Shown here: one piece after another, positions 12,550-24,797 of the stretch
Position numbering within the stretch: the stretch's first letter is position 1
How the letters are laid out: each line of letters begins with the position of its first letter
Assembly: GCA_022385755.1 (NCBI GenBank)
Contig: MU278377.1
Location: forward strand, 2,267-66,266
Source of the DNA: Trametopsis cervina
Lineage: Eukaryota > Basidiomycota > Agaricomycetes > Polyporales > Irpicaceae
Reading direction: 5' to 3'
Length of the DNA stretch: 64,000 nucleotides
Translations under genes and position numbers: made by a program
Notes under the pieces: model-generated
What the model was told of the DNA's origin: nothing
The model's database searches: none
The model's input: the letters and a program-made list of their open reading frames with translations, nothing else

Positions 12550-13039
12550 GGCGGGAGTGGTGGACCTAAAGCAAGAGTTATATTAGACTGACCTGACCCG
12601 ACATGCATCCACGCAAGAGTAGTGCCATCCATTCCAACGCCCTCGTTGAATCTAGCCAATCTTTCGCAGAAGTATAGTGTAAGGACATAGGTACGCACCG
12701 CTGTGGGTTGTTTTGAGGAGAGCGTCGAGCACGACGGCGTTGGCAGCGATTTCGACCGACGATTCTGTCGGTGTGGACGCCGTGCTGCCCGCCGTTCACA
12801 AGCGCCTCGGGGATCGCCGAGAGAATTCTCACGAGCTACTAGCGCGCATAGCGTCGGTAAGCCCAAACATAGAAAGCGTCGGTACTTTACCCTGGTGGCG
12901 TCGACACTTTGGGCAAAGCTCGATACCGCCGTTACTGCTCTTACTCGTACTCCTCCATTCCGTAGTACAGACTACAGATATAAAACGTGGCCTCCCAATC
13001 GAAGTTTGCGCGTAACCTCTGATCAACTTATCGTGCGAC
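12550..13039. promoter_or_regulatory. Bidirectional promoter and S0 5' leader with intron
   Basis: This 490-bp divergent spacer lies between ribosomal protein S0 (minus) and DBR1 (plus). On the minus strand an intron with ends GTGCGT...CTTTAG runs from 12698 to 12566, inside the S0 leader. On the plus strand TATAAAA occurs at 12979-12985, 55 bp before the DBR1 ATG. 5' leader introns are common in highly expressed ribosomal protein genes. I saw no clear C/D or H/ACA snoRNA in the intron. Confidence 0.6.
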
Positions 13040-14817
13040 ATGAAGGTACGGAGAGACCGATCTTTTCTGTAAACCGCCATTGACGTCGTTCAGGTTGCGG
13101 TCGAGGGATGTTGTCACGGGCAGCTCGATGCGATCTATACCTCTATCGCATCTCTCGAGGAACGTAACGGCTACAAGGTCTCGTTGCTGCTCATCTGTGG
13201 TGACTTTCAAGCGGTTAGAAATGAGAGTGACCTCGCGTGCATGAGCGTACCGGACAAGTACAAGGAAATGGGCGAGTTCTGGAAGTGAGTATTGGATACT
13301 CGTGCGTGTCTACTATGCATTTCTTCTGCTCTTGCGCTGCTCATACTCTTGTCTTGTCCCGTCCGGTCAGGTACTATACGGGAGAAAAGGTTGCTCCGAT
13401 ACTGACTATCATCATTGGAGGGAATCATGAAGCGTCAAATTACTTCTGGGAGCTCTTTCATGGAGGCTGGATTGCGCCCAATATGTATTTCCTAGGCCAT
13501 GCGGGTTGTGTGCAAGTTAACGGAATCAGGATAGCTGGTGCATCAGGTATCTTTGGAGACAGGGACTTTCAGCAAGGTGGATACTCTTGACGATATTGCA
13601 TACTACTGCATCTGACAGCAAATAGGGTTCTGGGAGCGCGTTCCATACACACCAGGAAGCATGCGCAGCATTTATCATATACGCGAGTACAATATCATGC
13701 GTCTGTCCCTCGTATGTGACATTTCGCGCTCAACGCCCACTTCAACTAACTCTGGCACAGCTGACCCCCGCTCCAACGGTCTTCCTCTCGCATGACTGGC
13801 CCCAAAATATTGCCCACCATGGCGACAAGCCTCGTCTTCTCCGCGCCAAGCCGTTCTTTGGAGCCGACATCGACAGCGGCAAACTGGGCAGCCCGCCGAT
13901 GTGGGGTCTACTGAACAACCTCCGTCCAGGATGGTGGTTCAGCGCGCACCTACATGTGCGATTTCAGGCACAGGTTGTATGGGAAGAGGGCGGCGAGTCT
14001 GAACCTGCCGTACAAGGATCTACTGCAAAAGCACCGATAGGCAACCCCGACGAGATTGCGATAGAGGATGACGACTTCGACGATGTAGGGCCCCCTGTAT
14101 CCTCAGATGCACCCCCTATGCCAACTGGCGTGAATCCCGATGAAATCAAATTGGATGATCTGGACGCAGGTGAAGAAGATGAAAAGGAAGTTGCCGCCTC
14201 CCTTATACCTGGCCCGTCGGAAGGTACATCTGCCCCACGAGAATGGGGGGACGGCAAGGGTTGGCCCAACACGAAGTTTCTCGCGCTAGATAAGTGTCTA
14301 CCACGTAGGCAGTTCCTAGAAGTACGCCGCTTTGACCATGACCACCGCCCTTCCTGCTACAACTCACATAAACGTAGATCGTTGACATCCCGGAGCCGAG
14401 CCACTCCGCGCCTTCGTCGGGTCCCCCAGTGCTAACTTACGACCCTGAATGGCTTGCCATTACGCGTGCATTTAACCCTTTCATGTCGACGTCAAAATAC
14501 CAACTGCGCTACCCCGAAGAGGCGGAGGCGCGGGAGGCGGTAGCGACAGAGCTGAAGTGGGTAGAGGAGAACGTGCTAGACGGTATTCGGCGAGAGAAGC
14601 GGATAGATGAATGTCAGGTGTTTGCGGCGACTGCTCCGGGGCCGCAGAATCCTGGGAGAAAGGGAGGCGGCGCAAAACAACCGAGTAAGTGCCCTCTGAC
14701 GCGGTTAGATACTCGTTATGCTGACTGTGTTCCTCGAACTTAGCACAACACACGCCGAGCCCACAGACGGCTGCGTTTTGCACGATGCTTGGTATTGAGA
14801 ACAAGGTTGATCGTTAG
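13040..14817 (+). CDS. DBR1: Lariat RNA debranching enzyme
   Basis: Metallophosphoesterase that cleaves the 2'-5' bond of intron lariats in the nucleus. Exon 1 encodes only Met-Lys; after the intron 13047-13092 it continues [15 protein letters not shown] with the first metal motif. [48 protein letters not shown] and [10 protein letters not shown] follow. These supply the expected Asp/His/Asn metal ligands, with the Cys of CCHGQLD typical of DBR1. Between HLHVRF and [13 protein letters not shown] is an insertion of about 100 residues rich in Asp/Glu, with two NPDEI repeats. The C-terminal DBR1 domain contains [13 protein letters not shown] and ends ENKVDR. At least five exons are present. Confidence 0.94.
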
Positions 14818-14973
14818 TAGTGCTCTTTGTGTGTGTAAAGTGAATTTCACTGCATTTTCGCCCATTGTTGATACATCCCTCCAATCAGAAGTATTTGAGA
14901 TGTTACAGTTGTATGTATCCGTCTCAGTGTCGACGATACCTTTCTGACTATGCTACCTACAGTTTGATTTTTC

Positions 14974-15996
14974 TCATTCAAAGCGGTTCATCCCATCATT
15001 TCCCTTCACGTTACTGATAAAGTTGCTCCTCTCGTGTCCTTCGAAGTCCGCTTCCCCCTTAGGCTCCAGTCCGACACCCAACCGTTGTGCCTCCTCATCA
15101 GAGATAGCATACCCTGCCCGCTCGAATGTTGTCGAGTGGGACCACGGCTTGACACTGAACTCCTTGCGAAGCACGGAGATAAAGCACGTTGACCATTTTA
15201 ACCTAGGGAACGTGCGGACGGTGTGTTCAATGAGGGCCGGCGAGAGGAGCTGTGCATTCGCGGAGATATTGTCTGCAATCATGATGGTAGGTCAGACTGG
15301 TACGGAAGGAGTGCCCGTCGTACTCACCGATGAGTGTAGCGAGCTGTAAGACTTGTCCGACCATGGTGATATTTCCACCTTCGATGAGCACGTCCTGATG
15401 ACGGATGACGGCCTGGTAACCGTCTCGCTCAGCTATTTTGGCATCACACATGGATATGTCGTGACTACACTTACCTCGCAAACTGCATCTGCCAGATCCT
15501 CTGCACCTCCGTGCTTCAGTATGTAATCCCTTGCGACTATCCCGCCTTTGAACTCGAAGCTAAGCTTGCTCTTGGTGTCCACCTCCTCTACGGTCTGAGG
15601 GAGATAGGCCTCAGCGGTACCGATGTCGTGGAAGAGGGAGCTGAGGTAGAATGTGGCGCGCCACTCTGCGATGGACCAGGTAGGAAAGTGGTGCTGTACC
15701 AGAGCGCAGCCTGAAGACAAAGCCTTCGCATTCAGCCCTTGTGCGAGGAAGTCCAAGATGGAGGACTAACCGTATATGTACACCCGCATGGAATGATTGA
15801 ACGTCGGCTCGCTCAACGTTTCTTTGGCAAATGCAGCACATCGCGCGAGCAGATCTTTGTCGTTGTCCCCAGAAAAGTCGGTAAGAGTTGTGATCTCAAA
15901 GTCGGGCGCTGGTGTGGGATTAGGAGGGAGAGCCGAGAGAAGGACGGAGGCGTTTCTAGGCACGGCCGTCCAGCCATATTTGTGAATATTGGACAT
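14974..15996 (-). CDS. HD-domain hydrolase, cyanamide hydratase-like
   Basis: Resembles fungal cyanamide hydratase/DDI2, which hydrates cyanamide to urea using a metal-bound HD fold. From MSNIHKYGWTAVPRN at 15996 it continues to ARCAAFAKETLSEPTFNHS (first metal His), then SLFHDIGTAEAYL (the HD pair), GGIVARDYILKHGG, VCEAVIRHQD (metal His), and a C-terminal exon containing WSTCFISVLRKEF and ending GNDGMNRFE. Introns interrupt near 15770, 15440-15475 and 15285-15340. An upstream in-frame ATG at 16026 exists, but the later one fits the family start better. It is tail-to-tail with DBR1, with about 156 bp between stops. The substrate is inferred from the family only. Confidence 0.85.
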
Positions 15997-16918
15997 GGGG
16001 AGAAAAGTGGTACGTCTGCTGTGCAAGAGTGGCCGTTAGCGGGCGGATGAGATGAGATGTGGAAGTTGGAGGGATTGTGGCGTGTGTCGTTGGTATGCGT
16101 GGGATGGGCAATAAATAAGAATCCTAGCCCCTTTTCCATTGGCCCATATGACCTTCACATGCCGCTATCCGTATGTCACGGTTTCTGACTCAGTGTAAAC
16201 GGTGTATTGGATGTGCTTACTTACTGCCCCAGGTGGAGGTGGTACTTACCATTGACCCGAGAGACAGATCCGGAGGTAGAGATAATCTTGCGAGCGAGGC
16301 GCGTCACCACGCAATCTCTTGCTTAAATCACCCACATCTTCACCTCTTGTCTTTCGTCCGCAGGATTGATAAAATCCTTATAGATAGAAGAAAAGGTTGC
16401 CTTTGAGACTTACAAACCGCTGTATATTCAGCGATAGAGTGTGTTGGGAACGGGAACCGCTGCTATGCAATTTGATCGCATCGGCATAATTAACCTTCGA
16501 GGGCGTTTTGAGGCTTCGCACGTTGTATATGACTCACCACTCAATAGCAAGAGTCAAGCAACATCCACACGTTTATCTCAGAATACGTACATCAGAGATG
16601 AGCTTCTCAGCGTGACCTCGGCGGTGTTTACGAGCTTCATGAATAGGAGAAACATACCTGGGCGAGTCTTGGAGAAATCAGCCTCCGAGGGCGTTAGTAG
16701 CCACACGGCATGCGAGGACGATTTCCGCGGGTAGGATGATCCCCATGTTGTCAGCATGCGGGCTGTAGTCGGTGGCAGTGAAAACATGGGAAACGACAAG
16801 ACTCATTCAACCGACAGAAAACAAACTGTATAGCTAGCAAAACACAACTGTGGATGTTAGTACGCACAAGAACACAATATGACGGTATAAAATATCGAAT
16901 AAAAACGAGCGTAAACGC
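15997..16918. other. Intergenic 0.9 kb
   Basis: Upstream region of the HD-domain gene and downstream region of the cysteine-module gene. A plus-strand open frame at 16441-16734 and its minus-strand shadow have no recognisable domains. Nothing further was identified. Confidence 0.5.
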
Positions 16919-19857
16919 TTATCCTACTAAGCAGAAGCGTACTGCAGTCCGCATACCAGGAAAATAGAGATGAGACCGATCCCATGACAAAGAGATATTC
17001 AGCTCGCCCGCCATCCGTCTAAGGAGGGCTTGGGGCTGTGGGATGGACTTTCCCTCGGTAGCCTCTAGCGGGACCTCCGTAGGCGCCGTTGGCTCTTCCG
17101 GGAGCGGAATGAGGACCTCATGCGTGCATGAAAAGGCCCCGTCAATCATGCCGCTGGGGTCGACCCTCGTCCCGATGTGCCTACGCAAGTAGAGATCAGC
17201 TACATCAGAGGGAATAGATACCAGAGAGATGCGGAACAGGGTGACGCACCTGAACTCAAGGCCCAGATGTTGAGATATGGTCACCTGCACAGCGTGTATC
17301 CGTGCACTGACATCGCCACCGGCGGGGTCGGCCACTACGGAGTACTCGCCGTCGAAGGTGAAGACCGCAGGCGAGCCAACGTCTGAACCAGGCTGTCTCA
17401 TCCGTTTTGACAGGATGTAGAGTGACTGCGCTGTGACGAACGATGCAAGGCGAGTGTAGAAATCCTCAATAAGTCCCTCGAAGGTCTGGTACACCGTCAT
17501 CCGTACCACGTTGTCGTGTACGAGCTGCGCATGTACTGTTATAGTACTGTTTAGACGATGTATGGGCTGCCACTCACCATAGACTGCGCCCAACCCTTAG
17601 CCGCCTCCACTGGTGTAGCCACATGCGTAGGAAGCGATGGTGACTCTGGAGGTCGAGTATCGACTTTCGCGATGGTGCGGCCACGGAATGTGAGGGTCAG
17701 CCCTTTGAGTCTCTGAATCTGTCGTTTCAACTCTAATTGCTTAGATAGGGGCAAGTCCGCATCTTCGTCTGACGTTGTAGAAGTTGAACCAGGCTTGGCT
17801 GGTGCGTCATGCTTGCGCTCTCTTGCACGAAGTCTTGTCCGGGTTCGACATCCCTCGCACATTTTCCAGCGATACTCTTCGGCCGGAGGTAAGATCTCAG
17901 TGCATGTCCGTATAGTACACTTGCGTCGGCCGCCTATTTCATGGTACTTAGTCAACAGATAACATCCTCGATTGTGCATTTAAAAGTACCTGTTAGAACG
18001 ACAACCTGATAGGGTAGCTGTACGTGAATATCATTCCCAACACGATGAACCAAGCTGACATACCTCCCCTGTTTGATCGAGTATATCGTCGTCCTCGTCG
18101 TTCTTCAACCATTTGTAATACCCTCCGCGCTTCGCGCGTTCATACATCCGTGATGTCCTCCTACAGAAAACACATGTCTTCCATCTCGAACGCGGCGCCA
18201 GCATGTTGTGGCACCACGCCTTCTTGCATATATGCAGTGGCTTAGAAACTGCCTTGCGCACGACGGCAGGTAACGTGATCCGTAGCCCGCTAGACTGCTG
18301 GAGGAGTGCATAGTGTTTAGTATCCGGCAACATGGCGGAATGACCGAAATAAGTACCTCCACAGGGGTCTCGTCTTCGGTCTCGTCGTCATCCTCGGTCT
18401 TATCGTCGCCTCCTGACTCATCCGATTCTAGTTCGGATAGCTCGCTATCCCATCCGCGCAGACGATGACCATTGTCTTCCGCAGTGAGTTCATCATCGGC
18501 GAGGCTGTCAAGTGCTGATGTAGATGCACTGGCGGCAGACGTCAAGGAAGGCGTCCGTGCTTCAGCCTCGCCGTATTTTTCTACCGCGGGCGAGACATGT
18601 CTTGATGAAGAGGGAGTTGGAAGCAAGGGAAGAACTGGGTCGGAGCTAGCAGGTAGATCGAGGGGAACGATCGTGACACTCGACGGACCGGACCCATTTG
18701 GTTTGGTTTCTGTGGGTGTGCCCGAGAGAGAGGAACCTTCTGTGGCCGGCGTCGATCTGATAGCTCGGATGTTAGCATTCTGGATGCAATTATCAACAAT
18801 TCCTATGAGGTCGATAGGAGAGTCTTGAGTTCCTTGAACATCTCTGATCCTGACATCTTCGGTGTGTCCCTTTCGCACATCTGAACCGTTGTTCGAAGGA
18901 GGCCGTTGGGCGGCTAAGTCGGCTGCATGGTGAGACCCGCTCTTCCATCGTTCGCTTGGCTGTGAGGGGTTATGCGAAACTGGCTCGCGAGGAAATCCAG
19001 GTACCACAGGCAAAACGATCGGTTGGTGGAAGAGGTTTGGCCAAACAGCCTAAATAAAAGTCAAATCTGTGAGAGATCAACACAAAACTGGAAGATCACT
19101 CTACCTCAAGAGTGGCCCCTGGCGAGGCGGGCAAGAAGTGCGGGAAGATGAACTCGCCGTTCTGGTTAAAATGATTGGCAGTTTCCAGCCTGCTAATCAG
19201 GTCATGGAGCGGGGAATTTAGCCAGGAGGATGGGACAACCAGTTTAGAACTTGAAGGGGACCGGTCTGTAACAATATGTGGCACAGTGGGCTGCAGGAAG
19301 GGCACGTGTGAAGGAGGAGGCGGGGGTGGCCCGCTAGTATGAGGTGCCACTATGCTGGACTTCGCTCTCGTACGGGCTTCGGGATGTTTCCGTGGGACGA
19401 CTGTCGGTTCCACCACCTCGGGGACCGGCTGGAAACGGGCAGCACCCAAACGATCGTAGCAACTGATACATGCGGATACGCCGTAGTATGCACTAATGTG
19501 GGGGGAGGCGGGTTTTGCACAAATAATACATTGAAGTGCAGGAGGAGGACCCAGCTGCGGCGGTATAGTAAGTTCGACGACACACGACGGCGGAAATTGT
19601 GTGCATGAGATTACACAACCTAGATAGCGACGAACCTTTGCCTTGGGGTGGCGGAAGCGCTGTTTACTGACACGCTTGTGCACCGTTCTTCCATCAGGCG
19701 GGCGGGAGCTGGCCTGGATGGGGTTGACTTGCCTGTGACATTGAAGGCACAGCTTCGACGGGGGATAGACATCGGTGAGAGGATTACCGCAACGTACACA
19801 CAACGACTCTGGGGACGTCCACTGTGGCCCCGAAACGACCGAGCTCGACTCATTCAT
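16919..19857 (-). CDS. Unknown protein with four cysteine-pair (zinc-ribbon-like) modules
   Basis: Not assigned to a named family. The ATG at 19857 starts MNESSSVVSGPQWTSPESLC. Two N-terminal modules follow: CVRC-x13-CLQC and CIIC-x16-CISC. Then comes a long Ser/Pro-rich, acidic, disordered middle (about 19100-18360, including SDESGGDDKTEDDDETEDE). Two C-terminal modules resemble each other: C-x4-C-x12-WKTCVFC and C-x4-C-x14-WKMCEGC, each followed by an Arg-rich helix. The last exons (17593-16919) form a hydrophobic/aromatic domain with LYILSKRMRQPGSD and HLYFPGMRTAVRFC. The paired cysteines suggest zinc-binding ribbons and the basic helices possible nucleic-acid contact; both are inference. 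I treat it as one gene because exons are collinear with consistent GT-AG junctions, but two genes remain possible. Confidence 0.7.
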
Positions 19858-21892
19858 CGTAGATCGCAGGTGATTACTGTTGCAGAGATGGCGGGAGGTG
19901 GATAGCCAAGCTGGCTACGGCCGTTCCTCGCATGTCGAGCGAGAGGTCGAGTGCAGCGTTGCAATACATGCACCCTGCAGACTTTACACTAATTTCTTTC
20001 TAATTTCACGCGTCCCGCAATTGATCAGACGCCCGTCGGGGAATAAATTTAGCAATGTGGTTCAGGGGTGAAAAAAAAATTATTTGGGTCTTGAAAGACT
20101 CTGAAGAGTGCGTTCCTCGAAGGCACCGCACGGATCGACTATCCGGATCCGAATAGTCTCGGAAAACATCATTGTTCATAAGAACACGAGCAGCGTTGAC
20201 TCGATGAAGATTCCTGCAGCACAAGCAACCCCGCTCTGCTGTGGCCGTAGAAAATCCCAAGGATATCTTTGGAATAACCCAGGCATTGATAGCGACGCGC
20301 TGAAATGCCGCATCACCACAAAGAATAGGTAGCCGGCAGGAAAATAGAAAGAAGGGGCGCTCTCACTTACTAAGATGTATGCTGCTCGACCCCGGCTCAT
20401 TTATACTTGGTCGTCAGCTAAAGCCTTCAACAACCCCGCCGAGGTATCTGGTATGCGAACTTGTTTCTCATTGATACTGGGATGAAGGGCCGCTAAATCG
20501 AACCATGGGCAAAATAAAACGAGGCACGCACCGATGATGTCGAGGGTCAACCACCGGCGCAAATTGCATCGTTCAACACAGGCGTTAGCGTTGATACTGC
20601 AAACCGCGGAAAGGTGCCACATCATCTGGCTCTGCGGAACTGTTGTCTTCCGCCTGGTTCCTACCTTCCGAATCCTGTCGTGAAATATTTGCGGCGAAAG
20701 GCACGGGGAAAAAAGGCCAATATTGCACCCGACTTTAAACTTGCAGACCAATATAATCGAAGACTGACGAGGTGGTTACGAGGCTATCTCGGGTATCCAC
20801 GGTTGGAAATTGAAAATATTTTCTGTCACCTGAAATGTATAGTTAATAGATATCGAGCGCTGCAAGGACAAGATAAACATACCTTCTGCGAATGCATCCA
20901 TCTGAGACGGTGAGGGGGCGGCTGAAGTGTTCGCAGCTAGAGGCCTATTTGGTATGATTCTAGCCTCTATGCAGATAAAATATGACCAGCCGTGCAGACT
21001 CATTCCTGTGTTTTATACAGATATTGTGGGTGAGCTCTGCAGCCAACCAGAACGCGGATCCCTTTGGACAGCTGCTTGATGCGTTTTCCATTTAATCTCG
21101 CGAGAGGACTCACAAACGTTAGATATCTCTGTCTTGTTGTGGTCAGCGAAAAATCTGACGCATTTCGCACGGAAGTAGTCGCGATAGTTATTGCCAACCA
21201 AGCTGGTGTAAACTCTCCGCAAGGCGGTCAAATGGTTCTAGTGTCATATACCTTGAGCTCTAGAATTCCTTTGCTCGGGTTTAGCGACTTCAAGGACAGC
21301 CTGAATGATCCTCGAGTGGCGGAAAGAGACTGCATATGAGCGCAGAGGTTCGATGTTTAGTTGAAGGCAGGGTCGATGGTCGTGGCAAACTAGATAGCAT
21401 CAGTGGTCGCTGAAAATCCCATAACGCATATTAATGGGGTTATAGCGAATGCTTCCAGAACGCATCGTGATACTGAGGTGGTGGCGGCTGGCAAGAAAGT
21501 AGCCAAAGTATGCAGAGAACCGGGGATAAGTATGAAGACTCCTTGTCGCCTTTTACTGAGAATACTGATTAGCATTCTGCCCATAATGATAGCAAAGGTT
21601 TTTACGAGTCCAATGAGTGAGGAGAAGCCAGGCGAAAGAACAGTGCTCACCGTGCAAGCGGCTGTCGTAGAACGCGTTCCCACGGTCAGCTGATGCATTC
21701 GAGGTTCAATGCATGGTGTGCAGAACTGAGCATCACCGTCCCTCTTACCATCCGGCACAAGAATTAAATTATTCACTCATGTGGCTGTTTTTACATCAGT
21801 CACTCTGTGGAAATAGCTGTTCTACACGCTAACAGCATATATATAGTACAAGTACAACAAAGGCAGTCCTCTGAAGCAAGCCAGCGACTCGT
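19858..21892. other. 2-kb gene-poor stretch, possible degraded coding remnants
   Basis: Only short open frames on both strands. On the minus strand 20751-20401 includes RRWLTLDIIG, a plausible splice site, then FDLAALHPS. These faintly resemble a conserved region of basidiomycete cytochrome P450s, but no haem-binding Cys motif or I-helix was found. Minus-strand frames at 21231-21000 and 21776-21390 are not recognisable. A run of nine A occurs near 20072. I cannot support a functional gene. Confidence 0.35.
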
Positions 21893-22871
21893 TCACTCAT
21901 CATAGAAGACCAGCATCCTCAGCTCGATGGACTCGCGGAAGGGAACTCCCTCGGGTTTGGTCACGTCCTCAAACGCAGTGTGCGGCGCCAGGACTGCCCG
22001 CCCGTCATTCTTCGAGTCGAAGCTACAATAGCACACACTGATCAACCACCACACAGGCAAAACCAAGACTATCATACTCACCATTTGAACAAAAGCACCT
22101 CGTCCGGCCGCATTCCCCTCAGATACTTCCACTTGTGACCGGGGTTATAGCGCACGCTCAACGTCTCCCCATTTGGCATGCCCTCGGGGTATATCAGCGT
22201 TGTCGGCAGCAGGTCTCGGTGGACGTCCAGGCTCCGGAAGTCGCACACCGCAAGCGGCCAGTCGTACGCTTCGTGCCCGAGGGGGCGCCACAGGTTCAGC
22301 AGCTGGAAGCGATGCGAGAGCAGCGAGGGCACGTCCGACGCAGGGAGGTGCCTGTGCACGCGCGCGGTTGCGGACGCCGCGGTCTGGTCAACGTGTACGA
22401 GCGATACGGGCTGCCGCTTCGTTGGTGAGTCGTCGATTATGCCTGGGCGGCGGCGGCGGATTGCTGCAGAGTTGTTAGTTTTGGATATCCACAGACGAAA
22501 GAGACGAAGGACTGACTGTGATCAAACACCTCGACCCGGCTCGCGCCAGTCACCTCCTTCACGAATTCGATGCTCGATTTGTAATATACGCTCTCTACCT
22601 CCGCGTCCTCCGCGAACTTCTCGTACGCGAGCCCCGCCGGTCGGTCATTGAAGAACTGGAAGCCGGCAGTGTCAAGAGTGAACGCGTGCTCCTGCCCGCG
22701 CACGTCCTCGACCTTCACCCCGTGCGTCTCTTCATCCCAATTACGCACCCGCTGGCCGCTGGCTGGGTCAAGATTGATATGCGACCAGTTCTTCTCACCG
22801 TCCAGGGGTGCGGTGGCGTATTGCAAACGTGTGGAGACCGTGCTTGGTGGTGAGACAGTCTCTATCGCCAT
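21893..22871 (-). CDS. CmcJ/GA4-desaturase-like Fe(II) oxygenase
   Basis: Resembles the fungal family annotated as CmcJ-like methyltransferase/hydroxylase or AsaB/GA4 desaturase, probably 2-oxoglutarate-type Fe(II) enzymes of secondary metabolism. The start at 22871 gives MAIETVSPPSTVSTRLQYAT. Next come GQEHAFTLDTAGFQFFNDRP, ESVYYKSSIEFVKEVTGASR and VFDHTIRRRRPG. The likely metal site is HVDQ in PVSLVHVDQTAAS, with a distal His in LAPHTAF and a downstream Arg in RESIELRMLVFYDE (C-terminus). NLWRPLGHEAYDWPLAVCDF matches the family core. Introns lie near 22440-22510 and 22025-22080. The metal-ligand assignment is inferred from motif spacing. Confidence 0.85.
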
Positions 22872-24797
22872 CGCGCTCACTTTCTTATTCTTATAGTATA
22901 GGCGAAGAGTGCTATGTGAGAAGTGGGAATCTGCTTCGCTTCCTACCACCGCAGCTTATATATACGCAACATCGAAGTTACACGCCTGGACCCACACCAA
23001 GATGTGGATGACTACGCACGTCGACATCTCCGTCTGGCCGCTGCTGACACACCCAGCACCTCTGACCTCCACACTTCCCCACGCACCGAGACCCTCACTT
23101 TACTCACGGATGGCGTGCGATGATGCGTGATTCGCCCACGCATGTCATTCCGCTATTGAGGCGCCTCGATTGTTGTACAGCTTGTGGCCAGTGCAGGAAT
23201 GTAAGTGCGTATCTTGTTAATACGAATTTGCGCACTTCTACTCTCACTAAAAATGCTTTGGCGTCGATCCAGAGATTACCTCTTGCGATGCGCTCATCTT
23301 GGAAATTATGAACCAGACCAAACTGTAAGCTACAAGCCATACCTCTTCGAGCGCTCACCATACTTTTCGTTATTATACCGACTTCAAATAGATCATGATA
23401 ACAGTCATCCACAATAATTCCCTCAATATGATGGCATTGTCAGTTCCGATAGGTTTTCCATCTGATTTCCCCGCACATACACCTACAGAAATAGACGATT
23501 GCACATATCCAGGCTGCGTTCTACACGTACACTTGCTTATCGCGGCTGGCCGCTACGCCGGTTCGCTACCCTACATACCTTCGGCGTCCGCGAGGCAGAT
23601 TTTGGCCGCCCAAGCTCGTGTTCAGGTCTTCCTAGCCTCGACTACACACTGATAGCCTTTACCGCAGCACCACGCACGACTTCTTCGTACGTACTCGCCA
23701 CGTTTTTACCCTTCTCTTCGCCCGCGGCTCCACGGTCCATGATTCCTACTCACAACATCCGTTTCTCATATGAACTACATCTTGAGTCGCTTTGTACTCT
23801 AGCACCCTGGTTGACAATCCTCTATTTTAGGACTTCGCTCCTCGTCTCTCACAGCGTTTCCGGAGCTCAGTTATGCGCTTGTGCCACAGCGTCGACCTCC
23901 CACCGCGGCTCTGGGAGGTTAACTGTGGATAATGCTGACACGGTGTTGAGGTGAGGCATCTAAGATCTGTGATTCGGGCGGCTAGTTCAGTTTACATGCT
24001 TCAAACTTGACACGCACGCATCCACCGCGTTGACAGCTGATACCAATGTGCAGTCCCCCTCGTCGCATAGGCATCGCTGCGGACGCTCAACATCCTAACA
24101 CCGAGTCGACTTGGGGAGGGCCGGTTGGCGAAATACTTTTTTCAAAGGACGTGATTGGCATTTCGACCCGAGCTTCCTGACCGGCGCGGATAGGTGACAC
24201 AGCGACCTGTGTCTCTGGTAGCGGAGCTTCACGGATGCTTGCACGTTGACGAGGTGTCAGTGTGGCACCCAAGCTATCCCGGTTCATAGCCGTTCATTGG
24301 AATGCGGGAACACTCGGTTGTCCGTGTACTGTGCCGAAGTCACCGTGCTAGCAGGTCATAAAATATTTCGGCTACAGTCCGCAAAGCAAGCGTGCCTACA
24401 GAAGCGTGTATATGGCACATCGCCCAGGGTTGAGGGTGAGCCGGTTGCGCAGTCTTGCGGGATGTATACAACGTTTACCGTGCAGAGTGACACTATCGTA
24501 GTATGAACCTGCAATACGAGCTTATCATATCGCTCAGGGAACTCATGCATTGCGGCCGTTGACAGAAGAAACAGAAATGGATTTGAGTGCTGTTGGGTTT
24601 GTCTCCGTACAAGTACAGAATGATTATTAGATACAGTGAAGAAAAAGAGAAGTGTCCTGAGCTCAGGAACTATCAATCTTTGGCTTGAAGTGGAAACGTA
24701 CTAGGTAGATGTTAAAATTTGTCCGCGACTACGTGTGCAAAGGAGACGGCGTACCGCGTGTATTCATGCCGATTTAACACGGGGAGCTGTGGAGCGC
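22872..24797. other. 1.9-kb gene-poor stretch
   Basis: Holds the oxygenase promoter on its left and the 3' end of the sugar transporter on its right. Open frames at 23104-23412 (minus), 23499-23954 (plus) and 24087-24287 (minus) have no recognisable domain. The last of these reads NRDSLGATLTPRQRASIRE and could be a remnant or a small lineage-specific exon. Confidence 0.4.
22957..22964. promoter_or_regulatory. TATA-like element upstream of the oxygenase
   Basis: The octamer tatatata is palindromic and lies about 86-93 bp upstream of the minus-strand ATG at 22871. Its role is inferred from position. Confidence 0.35.

Noticed and set aside
12171..12866. Long minus-strand open frame of 231 codons over ribosomal protein S0
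   Set aside because: It overlaps the S0 exons in another frame and has Arg/Pro-rich composition typical of a shadow frame.
20401..20751. Cytochrome P450-like fragment on the minus strand (WLTLDIIG ... FDLAALHPS)
   Set aside because: Only one short stretch resembles a P450 region. No haem Cys motif, ExxR or I-helix was found nearby, so neither a gene nor a pseudogene can be supported.
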